A DNA stretch of 37,365 nucleotides from CAVQBP01 sp964448105 (GTDB lineage Bacteria > Bacteroidota > Ignavibacteria > Ignavibacteriales > Ignavibacteriaceae): NCBI GenBank assembly GCA_964448105.1, contig CAYUVK010000046.1, positions 1 through 37,365 on the forward strand, given 5' to 3'. Below are positions 15,703 to 23,744 of the stretch, piece by piece. The notes beneath the pieces are model-generated. The model worked only from the letters and a program-made list of their open reading frames with translations. It did not search any database and was not told where the DNA came from. Both the position numbers and the translations under genes were made by a program. The first letter of the stretch is position 1. Every line of letters starts with the position of its first letter.

Positions 15703-16044
15703 TTACGATTTATCAATCCATTCTTTCCAGGTATCGGGTTCATAACCTGTTGTACATAAATTCCCGTTTCTTACTACTGGCATTTTTAAAAGAAGCGGAT
15801 CGTTAAGCAGCTCTTCTTCAATTTTAAATACCATGTAAGACAGATTTCTTTTCTTATATTGTTTCCCCTCTTTATCGATCAAATCCTCAAGAGGAATAGC
15901 TCTAGAGATATTTTCTAATTCTCCTTTAGAGATCCCCTTTTCAGATAATTCACGGAATTGATATTTAATTCCTCTTTCCTTAAAAAATCTTTCGGCTTTC
16001 CTTGTATTATCGTCTTTTTTAGTTCCAAGTATTTGAATATTCAT
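15703..16044 (-). CDS. ArsC/Spx-fold protein lacking the catalytic cysteine
   Basis: A 113-residue thioredoxin-fold protein of the ArsC/Spx/YffB group, recognised by MNIQILGTKKDDNTRKAERFFKERG at the N terminus and LLKMPVVRNGNLCTTGYEP near the C terminus. In the family the loop reads C-x-T-x-K-K-A; here D11 stands at the cysteine position (KKDDNTRKA), so arsenate reduction or thiol chemistry through that site is not possible. One cysteine remains, near the conserved RP-like loop (NLCTTG). It could have a regulatory or binding role. It is last in the minus-strand operon, and its start overlaps the stop of the methyltransferase gene by one base (TAATG). Confidence 0.85.
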   Translation of the reverse strand: MNIQILGTKKDDNTRKAERFFKERGIKYQFRELSEKGISKGELENISRAIPLEDLIDKEGKQYKKRNLSYMVFKIEEELLNDPLLLKMPVVRNGNLCTTGYEPDTWKEWIDKS

Positions 16045-17480
16045 TACGATTCTATTAAAATTTCCTGGGTTCTTTTAGCCCGCGGGAAACGGCTTTTAAT
16101 TCCCTGTTCAGTAATTACTGCGGTACCAAGCATTAAATTTTTATATTTCACAACACACTGCCCTGTATAATTTATTTCCTTTTTTATAATTCCGCCATTG
16201 AGATAGACTTCCAGTTCATCAGGATTATCAATTTCATATACATTCTTTTTTATTTCATTATTTAAAATTTGTGCCGCCTGCGTATGCAAAACTGTTTTAC
16301 CGTTTTTATCTTTTATCCCAAACCGTGTCCCGATCCTGTTAAATAAATCTAAATTTTTATCATGCCAATTTTTATTAATAAAATAAATGTCTTTTCCTTT
16401 TATTAAATAACTATAATTATTAAAAACTTCTTTATCAATTTCAAATTCATCTATTAGATTATCAAAGAGATTTCTAACTTCTTTTTTATTTGAATTTAAC
16501 AAATACAAATTTTGCTTTGTAGCTTTTAAGATCTCTCCTTGAGGTGTTTCTCCTGTTTTTCTCAGCTTGACAATAAAAAAACCTTCTGAGTTTATTTCCC
16601 AGGGTAATATTCTGTGTGCAATTGATAAAGAAGGATGCATATTTTTCCCTTCATAAGAAGTAAAAGCAGAACAAGATTTTACTGGTAATTCAAGCGGGAT
16701 TATCTCAACAGGATATTTTTCCAAAACTTTATTTATAATTAATTCATTCTCTTCAACGGTTAAAGTGCAGGTTGAATAGACTATCTCTCCGCCTTCCTTA
16801 ACCATTTTAATTGCAGCGATCAATAAACGAAGCTGAAGATCACCAAGGATTGATACTCTATTTAAAGACCACCAGTTATTAACTTCATTTTTCTTTTGAA
16901 TTATTCCTAGCCCGCTGCAGGGCGCATCAACTAAAATTTTATCAAAATGATCAGGGTAAATTTTGCCGAGCAATTCTCCTTTAGAATGTATAACACCGGC
17001 ATTTATTAGATTCATCCTGTCAATATTAAAAACCAACATTTTAACTCTATCAATCGAAATTTCGTTTGCTATTAAGGTTCCTTTATTCCTCATCATTTCA
17101 CCGAGTTGGGTTGTTTTTGAACCCGGAGCTGAGCACAAATCAAGTACAATATCATTTTCGTCCGGATGAAGTGCTAAAGCCGGCAGCATTGACGATAAGC
17201 TCTGCATATAGTATTCGCCATTAATATGCTGCACAGTTTTGCCGGTTTTATCTTCACCCTTAACTATTTTTAAGCAGTTAGGAATTCTCGGTACAGTTTC
17301 AAATTCTATCCCGTAATTATTAGAGAGGTTTTGAGTAAGCTCATTAAGATTTGTTTTTAGTGAATTTATGCGGACATACTGGAAGGGTTTTGAACTAATG
17401 AAATCTAAATAATCTTTTGCGGTTTTTTCATTATAGATTTTTTTAAGATATGTAAAGATACTTGAGTTTATTTCAAACAA
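16044..17480 (-). CDS. RsmB/RsmF (NOP2/Sun) family RNA m5C methyltransferase
   Basis: A 478-residue protein that probably methylates cytosine-5 in rRNA or tRNA with S-adenosylmethionine. The SAM-binding VLDLCSAPGSKTTQL is at about residues 111-126. The two catalytic cysteines sit in VDAPCSGLG (about 181-190) and YSTCTL (about 233-238). The N terminus has the SSKPFQYVRINSLKTN segment, and the C-terminal region of about 180 residues is a PUA-like RNA-binding extension as in RsmF/YebU. Which base is modified cannot be read from sequence. It precedes and overlaps the ArsC-like gene and follows the DNPH1-like gene at 20 bases. Confidence 0.92.
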   Translation of the reverse strand: MFEINSSIFTYLKKIYNEKTAKDYLDFISSKPFQYVRINSLKTNLNELTQNLSNNYGIEFETVPRIPNCLKIVKGEDKTGKTVQHINGEYYMQSLSSMLPALALHPDENDIVLDLCSAPGSKTTQLGEMMRNKGTLIANEISIDRVKMLVFNIDRMNLINAGVIHSKGELLGKIYPDHFDKILVDAPCSGLGIIQKKNEVNNWWSLNRVSILGDLQLRLLIAAIKMVKEGGEIVYSTCTLTVEENELIINKVLEKYPVEIIPLELPVKSCSAFTSYEGKNMHPSLSIAHRILPWEINSEGFFIVKLRKTGETPQGEILKATKQNLYLLNSNKKEVRNLFDNLIDEFEIDKEVFNNYSYLIKGKDIYFINKNWHDKNLDLFNRIGTRFGIKDKNGKTVLHTQAAQILNNEIKKNVYEIDNPDELEVYLNGGIIKKEINYTGQCVVKYKNLMLGTAVITEQGIKSRFPRAKRTQEILIES

Positions 17481-17500
17481 GTTTATCCCGTCTTATAATT

Positions 17501-17923
17501 TCAAATATTTTCTTTCTCATTGAGATATTGTGAGATAATTTTTTTCATATCCTCTACACTCGAATAATATTTAACGGTTAAAATTTCAGAATTACATCCG
17601 GATATCATTGCGCTAATGGATTTTTCGCCATTCTTACATAAAGCGAGAACCGGTTTTTTAAGATTGTATAATGCATAAGCAACTTCAAATCCGACTCCCG
17701 TGCTTGCCGAAGTAGCTTCGGCAATTATAAATTCACTGCTATCCATCCATTTAATATCTCTTTTGAATATCTGTATATCGTTGAGCGGGAATGCAGATTT
17801 AAATTTATCATTCAATTCACTTAATGCTGTATGCCCTAGTGAGCTTATATATTTTATAATTTCTTTATAAAATAATTGGTACTGTTTATCCCCCTTAATC
17901 GGGCCTGCACAATAGATTATCAT
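17501..17923 (-). CDS. DNPH1/Rcl-like 2'-deoxynucleoside 5'-phosphate N-hydrolase
   Basis: A 140-residue protein of the nucleoside 2-deoxyribosyltransferase superfamily. It matches the DNPH1 (Rcl) branch, which cleaves the base from deoxynucleoside monophosphates: IYCAGPIKGDKQY at the N terminus, RDIKWMDSSEFIIAEAT, then STGVGFEVAYAL with the catalytic glutamate, and SISAMISG near the end. It may help clear damaged or surplus dNMPs. The stop codon of bshA lies just upstream, with one base between the genes, so they are coupled. Substrate is inferred from the family. Confidence 0.82.
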   Translation of the reverse strand: MIIYCAGPIKGDKQYQLFYKEIIKYISSLGHTALSELNDKFKSAFPLNDIQIFKRDIKWMDSSEFIIAEATSASTGVGFEVAYALYNLKKPVLALCKNGEKSISAMISGCNSEILTVKYYSSVEDMKKIISQYLNEKENI

Positions 17924-17924
17924 G

Positions 17925-19049
17925 TTAAGAGTTTAGAATTTTTTTATAATGTTCTTCATATAGTGGAACAATTTTGGATTTATTAAAAACATTTACTGCT
18001 CTATCCCTTGCATTTGAAGAAAATAGATGATATTTCCTTTGATTTGTTAAAAGATCAATGGCATATTTTGCCATCCTCTCTATATCGCCAATCCCTGCAA
18101 TAAAGCCGGTTTCGTTATGTCTTACAAGCTCCGGCAGCCCGCCAATGTTTGAAGAGATAACAGGCAAACCGCAAGACATAGCTTCCAGTGCGGCTAAACC
18201 AAAACTTTCGGACTGTGAAGGAATTAAAAAAATGTCCGAAGCACTTAAAATTTCAACTAAACCATCCTGCTTTCCTAAAAATTTAACATCATCACACAAA
18301 CCCAGCTGTCTGCATAATCTTTCGCATTCCGACCTATCGGGACCGTCGCCAACCAGTAAAAGCTTTGCCGGAACTTCTTTTATTACCCTTTCCAAAATTC
18401 TTATTGTATCTGTAACCCGTTTTACAACTCTAAAATTAGAAGTATGCACTAAAACCTTCTCTCCGTTTGGAGCAACGTGTTGTCTTAAACCTCCGTCTTT
18501 TGACGGCTTATATATATCAGTATCGACAAAATTTGGAATAACTTCAATATCTTTCTCAATATTGTAACTGGATAGGGTTTGTTCTTTTAATGAACGGGAA
18601 ACAGCTGTTACGCCGTCGCTTTCTTCAATACTGAATTTAACTAATGGCAGAAATGAAGGTTCAAGCCCTACTAATGTAATATCTGTACCGTGTAAAGTGG
18701 TTATAACTTTCAAATTCTTCTTCTTTTTAAGCATTTGCTTGGCAAGGTAAGCGCTGCTTGCATGCGGAATTGCATAATGTACATGAAGAAGATCGAGCTT
18801 TTCGTATTCAACAACTTCAACCATTTTACTTGCAAGAGCGAGTGCATAAAGCGGAAATTCAAATAACGGGTAACTGCTCATTTCAACTTCGTGAAATACC
18901 ACATTTTCGACAAAATTTGCTAGTCTGAAAGGGAGAGCGTAACTAATAAAATGAATCTGGTGACCCCTTTTTGCCAATTCTTTACCCAATTCAGTCGCCA
19001 TAACCCCGCTGCCGCCGTAAGTAGGGTAACACGTAATTCCGATTTTCAT
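17925..19049 (-). CDS. bshA: N-acetyl-alpha-D-glucosaminyl L-malate synthase BshA
   Basis: A 374-residue GT4 glycosyltransferase for the first step of bacillithiol synthesis, joining UDP-GlcNAc and L-malate. The N-terminal MKIGITCYPTYGGSGVMATELG is a hallmark of BshA, as is the LHVHYAIPHA segment. The UDP-binding half has PSQSESFGLAALEAMSCGLP with the E-x7-E pair. It heads a minus-strand operon with the DNPH1-like, RNA methyltransferase and ArsC-like genes. bshB and bshC are not in the window. Bacillithiol production is known in many Bacteroidota and Chlorobi-related bacteria, so this supports the taxonomic guess. Confidence 0.94.
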   Translation of the reverse strand: MKIGITCYPTYGGSGVMATELGKELAKRGHQIHFISYALPFRLANFVENVVFHEVEMSSYPLFEFPLYALALASKMVEVVEYEKLDLLHVHYAIPHASSAYLAKQMLKKKKNLKVITTLHGTDITLVGLEPSFLPLVKFSIEESDGVTAVSRSLKEQTLSSYNIEKDIEVIPNFVDTDIYKPSKDGGLRQHVAPNGEKVLVHTSNFRVVKRVTDTIRILERVIKEVPAKLLLVGDGPDRSECERLCRQLGLCDDVKFLGKQDGLVEILSASDIFLIPSQSESFGLAALEAMSCGLPVISSNIGGLPELVRHNETGFIAGIGDIERMAKYAIDLLTNQRKYHLFSSNARDRAVNVFNKSKIVPLYEEHYKKILNS

Positions 19050-19244
19050 ATATCTTTTTATAATCCCTAATTAAAGAAGAATCAAAATCTAAATATAAAT
19101 TTTTTTTATTGAATTTAGAATTTTGAATGATGTATTAATTTTTTAAACTTGTTTTTTTTGTGTTATGAAATAAATGTGCATATCTTTTATTATTCGTTTA
19201 ACCAAAATAATGAATTAAAAAAGAATTTAAGAATCAAAATTTAT

Positions 19245-20129
19245 ATGAAACTGCTAATTATCGGTCATTCTGTTGAAGATCACTTTATTAAAGATGAAAA
19301 GGAGGAAATTAAACCCGGAGGAATTTTTTATACTGTTTCTACACTAAATTATTTCAAAGGACCGCTGGATGAAATTGTCCTTTTAACAGCAATAGAGAAA
19401 AATAATTATGATCTGTTCGCTTCAACATTTGATAATTTCGACAGCAATTATTTTCAAACTGTTGATTCAATCCCTAAAGTGTTTTTAAAAATTTATCGGG
19501 ATAATGAAAGAGATGAATGTTATAATAAAATAACTGAAAACCTTAAAATAAGCATTGAAAATATCTCTTCATTTGACGGAATACTTATTAATATGATAAC
19601 AGGTTATGATATTAAATTGGAACAACTAATAAATCTAAGGAAATCATTTAAAGGATTAATTTATTTTGATGTACATACATTCTCAAGGGGTTTAGATCCG
19701 GACGGTAAAAGAAGTTTTAGAGTCATCCCTGATTTTAAGAAATGGGCTGGAATGCTGGACTTTATACAGGTAAACCAGCATGAGCTATTAACATTAAGCA
19801 GCAGTAAAGATCCTTTAGAGATTGTAAAAGAGATACTTAATACAGGAACTAAATATCTAATTTTAACAATGGAAGAATTGGGTGCCAGAATATTTTTCCT
19901 TGATAATAAAGAAGTAAATTCAATATTTAAACCGGCAATGAAAGTGGATGCCACAAATAAAATCGGGTGCGGTGATATTTTTGGTGCGGTCTTTTTTTAT
20001 AACTATTTTAAAGACCGGGATATAGGTAAATCATTGGAACTAGCAAATAATGCAGCCGGTTATGCGGCTACGGGAATTGATTTTAAGGAAATTAAGAATT
20101 TAATAAAAGATGCTTCCGAATTTAATTAA
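19245..20129 (+). CDS. PfkB-family sugar kinase-like protein
   Basis: A 294-residue protein if it starts at ATG 19245 (MKLLIIGHSVEDHF); the open frame upstream to 19149 reads like AT-rich spacer and is left out. It has the ribokinase-like core: an early PGGIFYTVSTL in place of the GG substrate motif, LIYFDVHTFSRGLD, and near the C terminus NKIGCGDIFGAVFF, which corresponds to the DTxGAGD catalytic loop with the base aspartate kept. Members phosphorylate sugars or nucleosides; the substrate here is unknown. The last 20 bases overlap the RmlD-type gene, so both are probably made together and may act on the same sugar. Confidence 0.85.
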   Translation: MKLLIIGHSVEDHFIKDEKEEIKPGGIFYTVSTLNYFKGPLDEIVLLTAIEKNNYDLFASTFDNFDSNYFQTVDSIPKVFLKIYRDNERDECYNKITENLKISIENISSFDGILINMITGYDIKLEQLINLRKSFKGLIYFDVHTFSRGLDPDGKRSFRVIPDFKKWAGMLDFIQVNQHELLTLSSSKDPLEIVKEILNTGTKYLILTMEELGARIFFLDNKEVNSIFKPAMKVDATNKIGCGDIFGAVFFYNYFKDRDIGKSLELANNAAGYAATGIDFKEIKNLIKDASEFN

Positions 20130-21018
20130 GAAGAGAATACTTGTTGTTGGTTCTAACGGGATGCTGGGACAGCGAACAATTCGTTTTTTTTCCAGGCAGA
20201 ATAATTTTGAGATTCTCGGATGTTCTATAGAGGAACATCCTGTTACAAATGATTATGATTATGTGTGCTGTGATCTAACTAAACGCGAAAATGTTAAAAA
20301 GATCATTTATGATTTTTATCCTGATTTTATAGTGAATGCAGCCGCTTATACAAATGTTGATTTGAGCGAAGTTGAAAGGGAAATTGCATGGAAGGTGAAT
20401 GTTAAAGGAGTTGAGTATTTAGCGGAAACCGCCAGGGTTCTTGATTCTCATCTTATACATATCTCTTCGGATTATATTTTTGACGGCACCAGCGGCCCTT
20501 ATTCGGAGAATGCAAAACCGAATCCTCTGGGATATTACGGCAGGACAAAGTTAGCGAGTGAAAATGCATTAAAAATCAGCGGTGCTGTTTATACTATTAT
20601 AAGAACAAATGTCCTTTTCGGAATTGCAGACAGCCGTCCGGATTTTGTTCGATGGGTGATAAATTCGTTAAAAGACAACAAGCCGATAAGGATTGTAACC
20701 GACCAATTTAATAACCCGACATTTATTGACGATCTAGTGCAAGCCGTAAGCAAAATTATTGAATTTGAAAAAGACGGTGTTTATCATATCGGCGGAAGGG
20801 ATTTTTTATCCAGGTTTGAATTTGCCGAAAAGGTTGCGGATTATTTTAATCTAAGAAAAAATTTAATCCAGCCTATAGAAACCGAAGAACTGAATCAAAG
20901 AGCACGAAGACCGTTAAAGTCAGGTTTAATCACACTTAAAGCAGAAACAGAAATAGGTTATAAACCGCATACTATCACTGAATCTCTTATGTTAATGAAA
21001 AGGGAATTGGGACTTTAA
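20110..21018 (+). CDS. RmlD-type dTDP-4-dehydrorhamnose reductase / sugar epimerase
   Basis: A 302-residue extended short-chain dehydrogenase. The Rossmann motif is VVGSNGMLGQRTIRFF at residues 12-27; then follow VNAAAYTNVDLSEVE, HISSDYIFDGTSGPYSE, and the catalytic YYGRTK (Y-x3-K). This matches RmlD, the last enzyme of dTDP-L-rhamnose synthesis, but the RmlA, B and C genes are not here, so the exact substrate is open. The start at 20110 lies inside the end of the kinase gene; a slightly later start would also leave the Rossmann motif intact. A repeat-rich spacer follows. Confidence 0.85.
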   Translation: MLPNLIKKRILVVGSNGMLGQRTIRFFSRQNNFEILGCSIEEHPVTNDYDYVCCDLTKRENVKKIIYDFYPDFIVNAAAYTNVDLSEVEREIAWKVNVKGVEYLAETARVLDSHLIHISSDYIFDGTSGPYSENAKPNPLGYYGRTKLASENALKISGAVYTIIRTNVLFGIADSRPDFVRWVINSLKDNKPIRIVTDQFNNPTFIDDLVQAVSKIIEFEKDGVYHIGGRDFLSRFEFAEKVADYFNLRKNLIQPIETEELNQRARRPLKSGLITLKAETEIGYKPHTITESLMLMKRELGL

Positions 21019-21032
21019 TAAAGAGTCGGTTG

Positions 21033-21260
21033 GTTGTTGGTTGTGGGTGATCGGTTTGGCAGGCAAACAGAGGCCTGCCTGCCAGATCACACATTCATGC
21101 AGCCATATTGCTGCGTAACCACTAACCAAAGTTCAAGTTCCTACCTTCACTAAAGTTTCGGTGGTTAAACAAGAGTAAGCCTGCCAGGCGAAACTTTAGT
21201 GAAGCCTGGTTCAAGTTCATGCAACCGATGCAGATCATACATCCATGCACTACACTTAAC
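21033..21260. repeat. Cluster of inverted repeats after the RmlD-type gene
   Basis: The spacer between convergent genes is packed with repeats. GGTTGGTTGTTGGTTG-like words occur at 21027-21042. GGCAGGC and GCCTGCC arms lie at about 21058-21083. A perfect 16-bp inverted repeat (21145-21160 with 21189-21204) spans a 28-base loop. GTTCAAGTTC words flank it. It may act as a terminator region and resembles a mobile miniature repeat. Confidence 0.55.
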
Positions 21261-21303
21261 TATACAATTTTTCAATTCATTAGTCTTTTTGAATGATCTA
21301 AAT

Positions 21304-21741
21304 TCAATATTCTAATAGATATTCCGTTCCGTTTTGTTTATGGAACTCGTTGTAGAGTATGCGGCAGATATCTTTAACTCTTTTACTGTCGTCAAATTTT
21401 GCAGAACCTTGTAGCTGGTAAATTCCCTTTGCATCACCAATTTTATAAAGAGCCAGAGCAGCGGAAATCCTTTCCTGTTCCGTATCTCCTTTATTCAGCA
21501 TTTCCATCAAAGACAAAACTGTACTTTTAGCATCTTCATCTTTTATGTAATTTATATCTATAAGACGTCCCAAAACTAATGCTGAACTAACACGTAAACC
21601 TTGATTTTCGGACAAAAGACCCATAGAAAGATTTTGAACTATATTATCCTTCTCTGTTTGTGAAAGACTTTCGGCTTTAATAGAAGTTACTAGAAGGACA
21701 ATTATTGCCAATACGATATAGGCAAATGATAATTTTTTCAT
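21304..21741 (-). CDS. Secreted HEAT-like repeat protein
   Basis: A 145-residue protein with a signal peptide at residues 1-23 (FAYIVLAIIVLLVTSIKAES). The mature part is all helical with two or three HEAT/armadillo-like repeats: ENQGLRVSSALVLGRLIDI and EQERISAALALYKIGDAKG are the clearest. Such repeats bind proteins; the periplasm or cell surface is the likely location. It is divergent from ECF sigma gene 2, whose anti-sigma factor has similar repeats outside the membrane, so the two may interact. GGGAGATATG precedes the ATG. Charged C-terminal residues end in EYLLEY. Function is otherwise unknown. Confidence 0.7.
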   Translation of the reverse strand: MKKLSFAYIVLAIIVLLVTSIKAESLSQTEKDNIVQNLSMGLLSENQGLRVSSALVLGRLIDINYIKDEDAKSTVLSLMEMLNKGDTEQERISAALALYKIGDAKGIYQLQGSAKFDDSKRVKDICRILYNEFHKQNGTEYLLEY

Positions 21742-21877
21742 ACATATCTCCCTTCATAATTTATTATAACCTTTGATGTAAAACTAATTCAACTTAATTA
21801 TGAGCGCTATTATTTTGGTATAGATGGTTATCTAATATTTTTATCAGCAAATAAACGTGATTAAATGAAACTTGATT

Positions 21878-22035
21878 CTGGATGCTTGATACTTGGCGCT
21901 CGATATTCGGTAAAGACTAAAAAAAGAATCCTTATCAACAGGATATACCAAGAGGATCCGGTGTATAGTATTCAATATCTTTTATCCAATATCCGGCATC
22001 CGGCATCCGGTATCCAGCATCCAGCAACCACCAAC
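21878..22035. repeat. Degenerate CATCCGG word repeat forming a hairpin
   Basis: The right arm has five to six variants of CATCCGG, TATCCAG and CATCCAG in tandem at about 21984-22027. The left arm CTGGATGCTTGATAC (21878-21892) is complementary to 22010-22024 with a single mismatch. The last words of the repeat appear to supply the -35 element of sigma gene 2. Confidence 0.6.
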
Positions 22036-22060
22036 CTTTTTAACCAATCACCGGTCTAAC
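22032..22060 (+). promoter_or_regulatory. ECF-type promoter of sigma gene 2
   Basis: CAACCTT (22032-22038) and GTCTAAC (22054-22060) give AAC-N18-GTC, the same spacing as both promoters of ECF module 1. GTC lies 10 bases before ATG 22064, again predicting a start at or next to the initiation codon. The -35 half is within repeat DNA. Confidence 0.45.
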
Positions 22061-22063
22061 ATT

Positions 22064-22654
22064 ATGAAAACGGAAAAATTGATGACGTCTCAAGAGAATT
22101 ATTTAATACTAAATGCACAAAAAGGTGATGCAGCAGCCTTTGAAGAATTAATTTATCGGTATGATAAAAATGTTCTTTCAATTGCCCTGAAGTTTGTTAA
22201 AAATAGTGATGATGCAAAAGATATTTACCAGGAAGTTTTTCTTAGAGTTTTTAGAGGATTGAAAAATTTCAGATTTAAAAGTGAATTTTCAACATGGCTT
22301 TACAGGGTTACGACAAATGTTTGTTTAACCTATAAGCAGAAGCAGAGAAAACACAGTTATGTATCAATAGATAATGATGATGAGGAAAGCAGCGAAAATT
22401 TTGGTCCATTTGAAGATGAGAACAGTTTTACGCCGGATAAAATTTTGAATGATTCCGAGATATCGAAACATGTAAATAATGCACTGGATAATTTATCATC
22501 GAGACAAAAAATGGTTTTTATTCTTAAACATTATGAAGGTTATAAAATAAAAGAAATAGCGGAAATTGTTAAAGTCGGAGAAGGTACGGTAAAAAAATAT
22601 CTTTTTGAAGCGGTGCATAAGCTGAGGGATCAGCTGCAGGAGTTGTATGGGTAA
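22064..22654 (+). CDS. RNA polymerase sigma factor, ECF (sigma-70) family (copy 2)
   Basis: A 196-residue ECF sigma factor. Region 2 (about residues 25-95) includes YDKNVLSIALKFVKNSDDAKDIYQEVFLRVFRGL and FSTWLYRVTTNVCL; region 4 (about residues 135-195) includes LSSRQKMVFILKHYEGYKIKEIAEI and EGTVKKYLFEAVHKLR. The linker is acidic (DNDDEESSENFGPFEDE). No clear Shine-Dalgarno sequence precedes the ATG, as with copy 1. Its anti-sigma gene starts about 110 bases downstream on the same strand, followed at 2 bases by a DUF4097 gene. The signal it answers is unknown; the architecture of the partner suggests envelope stress. Confidence 0.94.
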   Translation: MKTEKLMTSQENYLILNAQKGDAAAFEELIYRYDKNVLSIALKFVKNSDDAKDIYQEVFLRVFRGLKNFRFKSEFSTWLYRVTTNVCLTYKQKQRKHSYVSIDNDDEESSENFGPFEDENSFTPDKILNDSEISKHVNNALDNLSSRQKMVFILKHYEGYKIKEIAEIVKVGEGTVKKYLFEAVHKLRDQLQELYG

Positions 22655-22764
22655 TTCTTGTTTAACACATTGTCTTAAGCATAATCTTACTCTTACTCAA
22701 ATATTAGTAAACTGATGATTAAGATTAAGAAATTTTAAAAAGTTAAATATTAGAGAGAAATTTT

Positions 22765-23742
22765 ATGGAACATCAGAAATTTAAAGAATGGATTAAGCTT
22801 TCATTTTATGATGAGCTTAGTAAAGATGAAAAAGAAGAGCTTGAAAAGCATCTGGTTGTTTGTCCTGGATGCAAAGCAGAATATGAAGAGCAAAGAAAAT
22901 TAATTTCGTTCCTATCTAAAGAAGAATCAGCTGCAAAAGAGCAGCCTGATAATCAATTATTAAACGAAGCAAGGAGAGAGCTTCGTGCTGCCCTGCGCGT
23001 TGAAAGTGAGAAGAGTTCTTTTGGCGGCAAAATATTCAACTGGATTCTAAGCTTTTTAACCACGCCTTATAAATTTGCTTTGAGCGGGATGGCAGTCCTT
23101 TTAGTTGGATTCCTTTTAGGGTATTTGGTCTTTAATTCATCATCTAAAATGAAACCGGTTATTCCTATAGATTCTTCAAATCAAAATGTAAATAATATTT
23201 CGTTATCACAGGATAATATCCAAATAACAAATGTGCATTTCTTAAATAAGAATCCGGAAAGCGGGGAGATTGAATTTACTTTTGATGCCGTAAAACCGAT
23301 GCAGATGAAAGGGAATATCAATGACCGCAGGATTCAAAATATACTTACCTATTCAATGTTGAACGGGCAGAATGCCGGTGTTCGGTTAAATTCAATTAAT
23401 GCAATAAGTGAAAATAAAAAAGTCAATTATGATAATGATGTTAAGGAAGCTTTAATAAGAGTTGTTAAGTTTGATGAAAACCCCGGTGTTCGCAGGCAGG
23501 CAATAAAGCTCTTAAATAAATTTCCTTATGATGATGAAATAAAGCGTGCTTATCTATATGTGCTGTCGAATGACACTACTTCGGGAATGAGAATAGAAGC
23601 TATTAACAGTTTATTTCAAGCAAAAAAAGACGGCTACGGTTTTGATGAACAGGAATTATCTGTATTTAAAAAGAAAGTACAGACAGATAATAACAATTAC
23701 ATACGCTACCGTGCGAAAACAGTACTTCAGGAGAATAATTAA
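22765..23742 (+). CDS. Zinc-finger anti-sigma factor with external HEAT-like repeats
   Basis: A 325-residue single-pass membrane protein. The N-terminal anti-sigma domain has the zinc motif H29-x3-C33-x2-C36 (zf-HC2/ZAS type). The transmembrane helix lies at about residues 103-123, after which a low-complexity linker leads into an outside domain. Residues about 190-325 hold HEAT-like helical repeats: NAGVRLNSINAISE, NPGVRRQAIKLLNKFP, TSGMRIEAINSLFQ and NNYIRYRAKTVLQ, about 38 residues apart. The anti-sigma half binds sigma 2 in the cytoplasm; the repeat half would sense a protein outside. A divergent gene makes a secreted protein with similar repeats. AGAGAGAAATTTT precedes the ATG. Confidence 0.85.
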   Translation: MEHQKFKEWIKLSFYDELSKDEKEELEKHLVVCPGCKAEYEEQRKLISFLSKEESAAKEQPDNQLLNEARRELRAALRVESEKSSFGGKIFNWILSFLTTPYKFALSGMAVLLVGFLLGYLVFNSSSKMKPVIPIDSSNQNVNNISLSQDNIQITNVHFLNKNPESGEIEFTFDAVKPMQMKGNINDRRIQNILTYSMLNGQNAGVRLNSINAISENKKVNYDNDVKEALIRVVKFDENPGVRRQAIKLLNKFPYDDEIKRAYLYVLSNDTTSGMRIEAINSLFQAKKDGYGFDEQELSVFKKKVQTDNNNYIRYRAKTVLQENN

Positions 23743-23744
23743 TT

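Larger units (their letters stand above)
21742..22063. other. Divergent intergenic region between the HEAT-like gene and sigma gene 2
   Basis: The 322 bases hold a degenerate ATCCGGC/GGATGCT repeat with a long imperfect hairpin (21878-22035) and the sigma gene 2 promoter at its right end. No promoter for the leftward HEAT-like gene was recognised. A short open frame at 21865-22059 is translated repeat and not a gene. Confidence 0.5.

Noticed and set aside
18058..18567. Plus-strand open frame of 169 codons opposite bshA
   Set aside because: It is antisense to a clear BshA coding sequence and shows no protein family features.
19149..19244. Extended N terminus of the PfkB-like protein
   Set aside because: The extra 32 residues do not fit the fold; MKLLIIGHS at 19245 is the natural beginning of the first beta-strand.
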